Below, piece by piece: positions 57,361 to 64,000 of a stretch of DNA of 64,000 nt. The notes beneath the pieces were generated by a model that did no database searches, was not told the origin of the DNA, and worked only from the letters and a program-made list of their open reading frames with translations. Numbering within the stretch: position 1 is the first letter of the stretch; every line of letters starts with the position of its first letter. The position numbers and the translations under genes were made by a program. The stretch comes from JBBRHQ01 sp963720735 (GTDB lineage: Bacteria; Actinomycetota; Thermoleophilia; Solirubrobacterales; 70-9): positions 284,935 through 348,934 of the forward strand of contig CAVRGL010000005.1 of NCBI GenBank assembly GCA_963720735.1. Reading direction: 5' to 3'.

Positions 57361-58594
57361 GGAGCCGACCAGGCGAAAGGTGATGGTGACCCTGTTCGCC
57401 TACGCCTATGCGGTCGGCGAGCGCTCATCGCGCGGGATCGAGCGCCGCTGCCACGAGGACGTCGCCTTCCGCGTGATCTGCGCCAACCAGGCTCCCGACC
57501 ACGCCACGATCGCGCGCTTTCGCGTCCGCCACGAGGAGGCCCTGGCGGACCTCTTCGGCCAGGTCCTGGGGCTCTGCGGGAAGGCCGGGATCGTCGACGT
57601 CAGCGTCGTCGCGGTCGATGGCACCAAGCTCGCCGCCGCGGCCTCTGACGGAGCGATCCGAAGCTAGAGCAGATCGCCGCCGGGATCCTCGCCGAGGCCG
57701 GGCGCATCGACGCCGCCGAGGATCAGATCCACGGCGATGCCCGCGGCGATGAGCTGCCCGAGGGGCTTCGCACCCCAAACGGGCGCCGGGCATGGCTTCG
57801 CGAGGCCAAGGAAGAGCTCGAGCGCGAACGGGCCGAGCGCCCCGAGCCGGTGCGCGCGCGATCGCGCCGAGCGCCTCGAGACCTGCCGGCGGCGACTGGC
57901 CGAGGACTGGCGCGCCGAGCGGCGGGCAAACCAGGCCTACGAGGTTTACCGCGCTCGTGGGGTGATGCGCGACGGACGTCCATTCGGTTCGCCGCCGAAG
58001 CCCTACTCACCGCCCGAGGCACCCGAGGGCAAGGTCAACACGACCGATCCCGACGCACGGCGGATGAAGTTCGGGCGCAACTTCATGCCCGCCTACAACG
58101 CGCAGGCGGTGACCACCGAGGATCAGATCATCGTCGCCGCCGAGGTCACCACCAAGGGTGGCGACTTCGAGGAGCTCGATCCGATGATCGCCGCCGCCGA
58201 GCGCGCGCTGGCAACCGCCGGCGTTGAGGAGAGCCCCGGGGTGGTGCTGGCCGACGCCGGCTACTGGTCAAACGAACACATCGACTCGCTGCGCGAGCGC
58301 GGGATCGTTCCGATTGTCGCCGCCGACACCACCCGAGATCGGCCACGAAAGAACCGGCTCGGCGGGCCCTATGACTTCATGCGCCGGGTGATCGCCACCG
58401 AGGCCGGTCGCGAGCTCTATTCCAAACGCCAGTGCATGGTCGAGCCTGTGTTCGCCCAGATCAAGGCGAACCGTCGGATCGACCACTTCAAGCGAAGAGG
58501 CCGGGCGGCGGCACGCTCGGAATGGCGCCTTATTGCCGCCACTCACAACCTTCTAAAGCTCCACCGACACCATCTGGCCGCCACACCCGCCTGA
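57341..58594 (+). pseudogene. IS1182-family DDE transposase, 5'-truncated and frameshifted
   Basis: Starts abruptly at VMVTLFAYAYAVGERSSRGIERRC, which is about 60 residues into normal family members. It continues with ICANQAPDHATIARFRVRHEEAL and VVAVDGTKLAAAAS (first catalytic Asp). Breaks near 57655 and 57860 lead to NFMPAYNAQAVTTEDQIIVAAEVT, VVLADAGYWSNEHI (second Asp) and FAQIKANRRIDHFKRRG with the region of the catalytic Glu. The truncated start is a true lesion; the internal breaks could be sequence errors. Confidence 0.82.
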
Positions 58595-58620
58595 CCCGGG
58601 GCCGAAAGGCCCTGCCGTTT
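57345..58620 (+). mobile_element. IS1182-type insertion sequence remnant
   Basis: It contains the transposase remnant described separately. The left boundary lies inside the 3' end of the secreted-protein gene and no left terminal repeat was found. The right end lies shortly after the transposase stop, near the GGCCGAAAGGCC hairpin at about 58600-58612. Confidence 0.6.
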
Positions 58621-58733
58621 TCAGATCAGCCCGGCTTCATGACCGGCAGCCGCGATCGGTAGCTCTTTACGCGACAGCCTCACGCGGAAGCGGAAGTCAA
58701 GACCACGGTTCGTGCCTGTGTGCACCGCTGCGC

Positions 58734-59189
58734 TCAGCGGCCAGGAAGCGCTTTGGTTGCAAGTGCGTCCGCTTCGGCATTCCATTTTCGCGGAATCCAC
58801 GAAATCCTGATGTTGGGAAACTCCTGGAGCAGGGAGCACGCTTCGGCGTGCAGGGGTCTGATGTGCTCCTTGCCAACCTCCGCGCGGCCGTTTACCTGGT
58901 CAACCACGAGCTCCGAGTCAAGGAACACCCGGATACGTTGGATTCCGCGACTGCGGGCGAGCTTGAGTCCTTCGATGAGAGCCCGATATTCCGCAACGGT
59001 GTTGATGGCGGGTCCGATCGGTTTGGAGATCTCAGCAATTAGGTGACCATCGGGGTCCTTGAGGACGACTCCGATCGCACCTTGAGCTGGATTGTCGGTG
59101 GTCCCGGTGCCGGAACCGTCTGCCTTCAGTAGATAGTTGCGCTTCGACGGCTCCGGATGGTCGCCTTCGTGCGTTTCGGGCACCGGCAT
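58734..59189 (-). CDS. RNase HI-like (RVT_3) protein
   Basis: A 151-residue RNase H fold: LLKADGSGTG (first Asp, residue 24), EYRALIEGLKLA (Glu), VFLDSELVVDQVNG (second Asp), and WNAEADALATKAL (last Asp). All four acidic residues of the DEDD active site are present. It cleaves RNA of RNA-DNA hybrids if active; plant- and archaeal-type stand-alone members of this group are common in actinobacteria. The gap between it and the IS remnant holds no gene. Confidence 0.87.
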   Translation of the reverse strand: MPVPETHEGDHPEPSKRNYLLKADGSGTGTTDNPAQGAIGVVLKDPDGHLIAEISKPIGPAINTVAEYRALIEGLKLARSRGIQRIRVFLDSELVVDQVNGRAEVGKEHIRPLHAEACSLLQEFPNIRISWIPRKWNAEADALATKALPGR

Positions 59190-59274
59190 GAAGTCAATCT
59201 ATCTCACACCAAAGCGCGCACCGAACGGATGCCTCCGTTCACTAGCGCTTTGCGCGAGCAGGGGCAGCCGCCCC

Positions 59275-59721
59275 CTATGCGCTGCGGTCGTTCAGCGCGT
59301 CCTCGAGGAGCCCGAGGACGAGCCCGAACACAGCGTGGCGAATCGTCGCCTGGCCGAAAGCTCTGGGGTTGGTGGCGAGCTTCGGCAGCTCTTCGCGGGC
59401 GGGGTGGTAGTGGTCGAACAGCACGGTCAGGGGCCAGGCCGCGACGTGCTCGATGAGGCCCACCATCAGGCCGCGCAGAACGGGCGGCCCGGGCAGGGAT
59501 GGCTTGAGCCGCGCGTATGCGACGCCGAACATCGCGCCGTTATGCACGTGGAGCACGAAGCCGATGGGTTGCCAGTAGTCACCGCGGGTTACGAGCTTGC
59601 CCAGGATCTCGACATCGTCGTACTTGGAGTCGAAGAGGCGTTTGTCGAGTGGCTGCTCGAGCGTCATCACCACCGTCGCGACAGCGCCCGCAACCCCGCC
59701 TCGCAAGCTCCTCTGAAGCAT
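59275..59721 (-). CDS. Small membrane protein of unknown function
   Basis: A 148-residue protein with three to four hydrophobic stretches (GGVAGAVATVVMTL, VLRGLMVGLIEHVAAWPLTVLF, HAVFGLVLGLLEDAL) and several conserved-looking histidines (HVHNGAMFGVAY, FDHYHP). It resembles uncharacterised actinobacterial proteins whose name I cannot give. It starts at ATG 59721. Confidence 0.6.
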   Translation of the reverse strand: MLQRSLRGGVAGAVATVVMTLEQPLDKRLFDSKYDDVEILGKLVTRGDYWQPIGFVLHVHNGAMFGVAYARLKPSLPGPPVLRGLMVGLIEHVAAWPLTVLFDHYHPAREELPKLATNPRAFGQATIRHAVFGLVLGLLEDALNDRSA

Positions 59722-59730
59722 CGGTTGAGC

Positions 59731-59913
59731 ATGCCAGGTTTCTGCGCCGGCACAACCACCGCACTAACGCCTCGATCGCCGATCTGCCACGCGTTGAGGT
59801 GCTTGGCGGAGCCCGGGCTAGGTCGACGCGCGAAGGTGATCTCGAAGTTGGTGAAGGCCTTGTGCCCAGGTGTGATCGCACCCCACCGACCGCGGATTTC
59901 AAAGGGCGGGACG
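59731..59913 (-). other. Possible gene fragment
   Basis: A minus-strand stretch with native-looking codon use encodes PFEIRGRWGAITPGHKAF and KHLNAWQIGDRGVSAVVVPA, without a start or convincing upstream part. It may be a remnant of a gene lost from this accessory region. The remaining bases between 59913 and 60004 show nothing. Confidence 0.3.
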
Positions 59914-60004
59914 CAAGACGAGCATCCCCCGGCTCAAGACCAGATGCGCCAAGTCGTCCGCCAAGCGTTGAACGTGTTCGCTCGCCTGTCCTCGGCCGTT
60001 CGGC

Positions 60005-61186
60005 TCAGGACGCGCCGCGCAGCTGCTCGGCGACCACGAGCGCGGCCAGCAGCGCGGTCAGCACTCCCAACGCGACCAGCCCGTCGGCGCCGGCGGCGAG
60101 CGGCACGGCCGCAAGGAGCGCGATGACCGCCACGGCTCGCGGCGTGCTCTGTGCCTGACCGATCCTCGCGGCGCAGGCCATCAGACCAGCGAGGAAGAGG
60201 GCTGGGCCGCCGAGTGCGACCAGCGCTCCCGCGTCATGCAGGGCGTCCGTCGGGTGCGCGATCACGAGCTCGTCGCCGACTGCGACGAGGACGATTCCCG
60301 CCACGATTGGGAGGTGTAGGTAGGTGTAGATGTCGCGGCCGATCTGGCCGCGCTCCTCGGCGGTGGCCGCGCGGATCCGCTCGAAAACCCTGGCGGCGAC
60401 CTGGCCGAAGTACAGCCACCAGAGCGCCGTCGAGGAGAGGAAGGCGAGCAGGAGCGCCACGACGACCTCGAGGCTCAACCCCGTATCCGAGGCAGTGGCC
60501 CCTGCGAGAACGATGCTCTCGCCAAGCGCGATGATCACGAACAGCTGAAAGCGCTCGCCGAAATGGGCGCCCTCGATCTGCCACTGGCTCATGGCGGTAG
60601 CTCCAACCCCCGGCAGCCAATACCTCACCAGCGGCGCTGCGAGGTCAAGTCCGAGGGCACCGAGCCACAGGACCCAGCGCACCGCCTCCGAATCGACGAT
60701 GCCGCCCGCGACCCACAGCGGCGCGGAGAGCACGCTCCAAGCCAGGATCTGGCGGAAGTTCTGGTTGAACAATCCGCGCGGCGTGACAACGACAACGAAC
60801 ACGTTGCGCCCGATCTGCAGGCCCGTGTAGGCGCACGCGAACAGCAGCGCGTGCGCGCCGAACCCCTCCGGGATCGCGACTGCCATCAGCAGGCTCGCGA
60901 GCATCACGAACACCAGCACCAGCCGGACCGGCGCCGTGTCCGGGTCGAACCAGTTGGTCATCCACGTCGTGTAGTTCCACGCCCAGTACACGGCGACGAG
61001 CATGAACGCCGTCTCGGCCGCGCCTGACCAGCTGATGTCCGCGAGCAGATGGTGCGACAGCTGGGTGACAGCGAAGACGTAGACGAGGTCGAAGAAAAGC
61101 TCGAAGAACGTCGCGCGCTGCTCGCCCTCCCCACGAGCGCGGATGATCGGCAGCTCCGGGACGATCGGGCTCCTAGCGGCCACCAC
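60005..61186 (-). CDS. ltrA: Low temperature requirement protein A (LtrA) family membrane protein
   Basis: About 393 residues and roughly eleven helices. The N-terminal signature ATFFELFFDLVYVFAVTQLSHHL, then YWAWNYTTWMTNWFDP, HFGERFQLFVIIALGESIVLAG and ALWWLYFGQ, are typical of LtrA. The family was named from a cold-sensitivity locus in Listeria; its biochemical role is not established. The start is GTG 61186 or GTG 61183. The frame is intact. Confidence 0.9.
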   Translation of the reverse strand: MVAARSPIVPELPIIRARGEGEQRATFFELFFDLVYVFAVTQLSHHLLADISWSGAAETAFMLVAVYWAWNYTTWMTNWFDPDTAPVRLVLVFVMLASLLMAVAIPEGFGAHALLFACAYTGLQIGRNVFVVVVTPRGLFNQNFRQILAWSVLSAPLWVAGGIVDSEAVRWVLWLGALGLDLAAPLVRYWLPGVGATAMSQWQIEGAHFGERFQLFVIIALGESIVLAGATASDTGLSLEVVVALLLAFLSSTALWWLYFGQVAARVFERIRAATAEERGQIGRDIYTYLHLPIVAGIVLVAVGDELVIAHPTDALHDAGALVALGGPALFLAGLMACAARIGQAQSTPRAVAVIALLAAVPLAAGADGLVALGVLTALLAALVVAEQLRGAS

Positions 61187-61304
61187 GCCGCGAGCATAGG
61201 CGAGCCGTCGCGGATGACACGCGGTTTGCGGTTCAGCCTCCCGCGCCCTCGAATCATTCTGCGACCGCGCCTGGCAAAAACGTTGAGTACATTGCGTTCC
61301 GTTG

Positions 61305-61625
61305 ATGGCGACGGCGGCAACACTGGTCATGTGGTTTTCTCTGCGCTCGCCCGAGCTGGCAGAGGACTTTGAGCGTCTGATGGCCAGCGATCGGGACATC
61401 GTCCGTAGCTCGCTGGACACGATGTCGGATTGGCGATTGACGCGGCCGCTGGATGTGCCCGGACAGGCAGGTGGGGGTGAAGCAGCCGATTACGTGCTGA
61501 TGGCGGAGATCGTCAACGTCGAGAACTGGGAGCAACAGGCCGAGGAACGGACTCAGGAGTTGGCTGATGACTTGGCGCATCTGGTCTCCAGTCGGAAGTA
61601 CCTCGTCCTCGAACGCGTCCTTTGA
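61305..61625 (+). CDS. Small ferredoxin-like-fold protein
   Basis: About 106 residues, ATG at 61305. TLVMWFSLRSPELAEDFERLMASD, then DYVLMAEIVNVENWEQQAEE, fits a dimeric alpha/beta barrel of the antibiotic-biosynthesis monooxygenase/Dabb superfamily. The function is unknown. It stands alone, divergent from ltrA. Confidence 0.6.
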   Translation: MATAATLVMWFSLRSPELAEDFERLMASDRDIVRSSLDTMSDWRLTRPLDVPGQAGGGEAADYVLMAEIVNVENWEQQAEERTQELADDLAHLVSSRKYLVLERVL

Positions 61626-61697
61626 AACAAGTTTCAGTTCTGACGCCGCTCCTGCTCCGCGCGAGGATCAGCAGGCCGCCGAACTGCGATGTCAGGG

Positions 61698-61922
61698 TCA
61701 GAGAAGTTCTCTGAGCTCTTCGGCAGTCAACCCTGCGTCGCGCAGGATTCCAGCGAGAGTTCCTTTCTTGAGCTCCTTGTGAAGTGGCACGACCAGGGCA
61801 TGCCGTCGACCTGTTTTCTTCAGCCTGACGTGGCTGCCGCGCTGACGAACGACTGACCAGCCGTCCCGCTCGAGCGCACGCACCAGCCCCTCGCCGGAGA
61901 CGACCGGCTGTCGCGGACTCAC
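61698..61922 (-). CDS. hicA: HicA toxin (mRNA interferase)
   Basis: A 74-residue dsRBD-fold toxin: LVRALERDGWSVVRQRGSHVRLKK, with the catalytic His31 in GSH, and HALVVPLHKELKKGTLAGILRDAGL. It cleaves mRNA when free of HicB. Its GTG at 61922 overlaps the hicB stop as GTGA. Here the antitoxin gene comes first, the reverse of the classical E. coli order. Confidence 0.92.
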   Translation of the reverse strand: MSPRQPVVSGEGLVRALERDGWSVVRQRGSHVRLKKTGRRHALVVPLHKELKKGTLAGILRDAGLTAEELRELL

Positions 61923-62143
61923 GCCGGAAGCGAAACCTTGCGCCGGATCACGCCAGTATCGAGCGACCCGCCGTCCTCCCGCAGACCCTCGACGTAGAGC
62001 GCCAGGGCCTCCTTGGCAGTGCGGGTGGCGTCTTCGATGTCGTCGCCCTGGGTGTGCAGGCCGGGAAGGTCGGGCGCATAGACGTGGTAGCCGCCCTCCT
62101 CGGCGGGCTCAAAGACAAGCTCGATTTCGCGTGCCTCGCTCAT
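61919..62143 (-). CDS. hicB: HicB antitoxin
   Basis: A 74-residue partial RNase H-fold antitoxin: ELVFEPAEEGGYHVYAPDLPGLHTQGDD and ATRTAKEALALYVEGLREDGG. It lacks an obvious C-terminal DNA-binding domain, so autoregulation may need another factor. It precedes and overlaps hicA. Confidence 0.9.
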   Translation of the reverse strand: MSEAREIELVFEPAEEGGYHVYAPDLPGLHTQGDDIEDATRTAKEALALYVEGLREDGGSLDTGVIRRKVSLPA

Positions 62144-62225
62144 GCCTCAAGGGTACGGAACCGCGCAGCGGTTTCGGCAGCGCTTCGCCCACCCGGCTTA
62201 GGGTCGCCTCCCAGTTCTCGCACAG

Positions 62226-62231
62226 AAGGAG
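62226..62231 (+). promoter_or_regulatory. Ribosome binding site of the recombinase gene
   Basis: AAGGAG, 5 bases before ATG 62237. It fixes the start and excludes the longer frame that begins at 62054 inside hicB on the other strand. Confidence 0.75.
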
Positions 62232-62236
62232 AGCCC

Positions 62237-62938
62237 ATGGCAACCGATTCGTTGACCGATGTCGCAGGACGTCGCCGCTCGCCAGCGACGTATCCCGGCT
62301 TTCACGCAGGTCGTCCACCGCGCAACAAAGGACGCAAGTATTCGGCGGACCCGCCCAAGGTGGAGGAGATAGTCGCCGTGATGCGCCGAGCGGGAGATCG
62401 TCCGCCAGGTCTGCGGCTCCGCGGCCTTGTCGTCGTGCTCTGGAGGGCGGGACTGCGAATCAGTGAGGCTCTGGCGCTAGCCGAGGCAGATCTGGAACCC
62501 GGACGCGGGGCAATGCTCGTTCGCCACGGCAAGGGCGGAAAGCGTCGCGAGGTGGGCATGGACGATTGGGGATGGCAGCAGCTTTCTCCATGGCTGGAGT
62601 TCCGAGTGAAGTTGCCAATCGGCCCGCTGTTCTGCGTGATCAACGGACCCACCGCCGGTCGTCCGTGGTCGGCGCCCGCCGCCCGAACCCAATTCCGCCG
62701 CCTTGCCCAACAAGCGGCTGTCCGTCGACGATTTGCTCCGCATCAGCTTCGCCACGCGCATGCGGTGGAGATGGCGCGCGAAGGCGTTTCTCTCAACGTG
62801 ATCCAACGCCAGCTCGGGCACGCTGACCTTGGGATCACCTCTGTCTACCTACAGGGCATCGACAGCGGGGAGATCGTCGATGTTGTACACGCTCGTCGAG
62901 CTCCTGTCATACCGGCAGCAATCGCGCTCGGGTTGTGA
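62237..62938 (+). CDS. Short tyrosine recombinase/phage integrase family protein
   Basis: A 233-residue protein. The catalytic set is complete: Arg74 (GLRISEALALAE), a Lys in HGKGGKRREV, His169 and Arg172 in APHQLRHAHA, His195 (RQLGHADLGIT) and Tyr204 (SVYLQGID). Only about 40 residues precede the catalytic domain, so the usual core-binding (SAM-like) domain is missing. No attachment-site repeats were found in the flanks. It may serve a small mobile region that includes hicBA. Confidence 0.88.
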   Translation: MATDSLTDVAGRRRSPATYPGFHAGRPPRNKGRKYSADPPKVEEIVAVMRRAGDRPPGLRLRGLVVVLWRAGLRISEALALAEADLEPGRGAMLVRHGKGGKRREVGMDDWGWQQLSPWLEFRVKLPIGPLFCVINGPTAGRPWSAPAARTQFRRLAQQAAVRRRFAPHQLRHAHAVEMAREGVSLNVIQRQLGHADLGITSVYLQGIDSGEIVDVVHARRAPVIPAAIALGL

Positions 62939-63097
62939 AACGGATCGCACGGGGCCCCCGTCGCTTCGCACGGAAAGCATCAACGCTCTGACTCGCCGGG
63001 TGTCGCGATTGACGACCTAGTCGTCGCGGAATAGGGTCGCCCTATACGAGCGCGAGCACAGTGACGCGCACCGGGTGGCGGACGAAAGGACGAGTTG

Positions 63098-63361
63098 ATG
63101 GCTACGTACGTGATCACCCATGAGGTGGACGATGTCGGGCATTGGCTGAGCTCGCCGAAGCGAGAAGAGGTTTTCGGGCCTATCGGCATTACCGTGCGGC
63201 CCTTTCACGACCCACAGGGATCCAACAAGGTCGCACTCATCGCCGAGATCCCCGACATGGATGCCTTCCAGGAGTTCATGCAGAGCGAGGCCGCCGCGGA
63301 TGCGATGAAGTTCGACGGCGTCAAACCGGAGACGGTGCTCGTTCTGGGTGAAGGTCTCTAG
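63098..63361 (+). CDS. Small alpha/beta-barrel protein
   Basis: An 87-residue protein, ATG 63098 preceded by AAAGGACGAG. TYVITHEVDDVGHWLSSPKR, then SNKVALIAEIPDMDAFQEFM and DGVKPETVLVL, suggest a dimeric ferredoxin-like fold. The function is unknown. Confidence 0.6.
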   Translation: MATYVITHEVDDVGHWLSSPKREEVFGPIGITVRPFHDPQGSNKVALIAEIPDMDAFQEFMQSEAAADAMKFDGVKPETVLVLGEGL

Positions 63362-63409
63362 CGGAGAAGACTCCGTCAGGAGTACCGCTCTGGACGAGTA
63401 GGAGAGCGG
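63362..63409 (+). terminator. Terminator-like hairpins
   Basis: CGGAG-AAGA-CTCCG at 63362-63375 directly follows the stop of the small-protein gene. CCGCTCT/AGAGCGG (stem 63385-63409, 11-base loop) comes next. There is no T tract, as is usual for actinobacterial terminators. Confidence 0.4.
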
Positions 63410-63482
63410 AGCGTTCGGTCAGCCAGTGCTGCTTCGCGCGTGTGGGAGTATCCGTCATGCAACGGGACGAGAAAGAGGCGAG

Positions 63483-63917
63483 ATGGCGAGTGCGCGGGAG
63501 GTAATAGATCGTCACGTCGGGGCGTTCGGCGCCAAGGATCCGGACGCCGAGCCATGGAGTGAAGACGCCGAGATGGTGACCCCGGCCGGACGGTTTGAGG
63601 GCCGGGATCAGGTCCTTGGATTCTTAAAGGTGTTCTGGAATGCTTTGCCCGACGCGCGTCTCGAGATCACCCGCTCGATCGAGGATGGCGCGCTCGCCGC
63701 GGCGGAGGGAATGTTGACTGGCACGCAGACCGGTGCCCTTCAGACACCGGACGGAGAAATCCCGCCTACCGGCCGGCGCGTGGAACTTCGCTGGATGGGG
63801 ATGTACGAAGTGCGCGGAGACCAGCTCGCCTCCGAGCACCTGTACTTCGATCAGGTTGACTTCATGACCCAGCTTGGGGTGATGTCGGCCGCGCCGGCTG
63901 AGGAGACTGCTACATAG
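63483..63917 (+). CDS. SnoaL-like (NTF2-fold) protein
   Basis: A 144-residue cone-shaped NTF2-fold protein: ASAREVIDRHVGAFGAKDPDAEP, AEMVTPAGRFEGRDQVLGFLKVFWNALPDARLEI, and the late RWMGMYEVRGDQLASEHLYFDQVDFMTQLG. Relatives are polyketide cyclases, ester cyclases and many proteins of unknown role. ATG 63483 follows GAGGCGAG. Confidence 0.8.
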   Translation: MASAREVIDRHVGAFGAKDPDAEPWSEDAEMVTPAGRFEGRDQVLGFLKVFWNALPDARLEITRSIEDGALAAAEGMLTGTQTGALQTPDGEIPPTGRRVELRWMGMYEVRGDQLASEHLYFDQVDFMTQLGVMSAAPAEETAT

Positions 63918-64000
63918 ATTCACAGGCGATGCGACGCAACCCTGAGCGGTTAGCGCTCACTGTCGCTTCGCGCGAAGAGCGAAAGCGGCCGCGGCCGAAC

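Noticed and set aside
1..64000. CRISPR arrays, rRNA and tRNA genes
   Set aside because: No regularly spaced repeats, no rRNA-like stretches and no complete cloverleaf candidates were seen on reading; a dedicated search was not possible.

Overview
This is GC-rich DNA whose gene content points to an actinobacterium, possibly a soil Thermoleophilia/Solirubrobacterales relative. The taxon is an inference from gene families and was not tested. No rRNA, tRNA or CRISPR array was seen. Many genes carry one or more single-base frameshifts, most often in short C or G runs. For most of them the gene length modulo 3 fits extra single bases, so I treat them as probable assembly errors and annotate whole genes.

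Region 1 (1-18.0 kb) is a C1 module with two divergent arms. The minus arm runs soxD-soxA-soxG-soxB-fhs-fchA-gntR and the plus arm gmaS-mgsA-mgsB-mgsC-fdh(E/F/G fusion)-fdhA-fdhD. Family knowledge gives this route: methylamine + glutamate to gamma-glutamylmethylamide (GmaS), to N-methylglutamate (MgsABC), to glutamate + methylene-THF (SoxBDAG-type dehydrogenase), to 10-formyl-THF (FchA plus a missing FolD/MtdA), to formate + ATP (Fhs), to CO2 + NADH (formate dehydrogenase). Genes in each arm are mostly joined by ATGA/GTGA/TTGA overlaps, so the formate dehydrogenase is translationally tied to the methylamine genes.

Region 2 (18.0-25.7 kb) holds a 4-helix membrane protein, a decayed second fdhD tail, an RTX-repeat secreted protein, a universal stress protein, a secreted clan-A-like glycosidase, an aminotransferase/acetyltransferase pair for an amino-sugar uronate, and two tandem secreted paralogues of unknown function.

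Region 3 (25.7-53.6 kb) is a large exopolysaccharide/glycoconjugate cluster. It has a polyprenyl glycosylphosphotransferase, several glycosyltransferases, two Wzx flippases, Wzy and Wzz, two sulfotransferases, two NodB-like deacetylase homologues, hexapeptide acyltransferases, two SDR epimerases, and a Gfo/Idh/MocA dehydrogenase fused to a receiver-like domain. Most genes are on the minus strand. A 17-base motif lies about 118 bases upstream of the start codon of both the first gene of this operon and the region 2 glycosidase.

Region 4 (53.7-64 kb) is accessory: a GYD protein, a CaCA exchanger, a quinone reductase, a secreted-protein gene cut off by an IS1182-type remnant, an RNase HI-like protein, LtrA, HicBA, a short tyrosine recombinase and small monooxygenase/cyclase-fold proteins.
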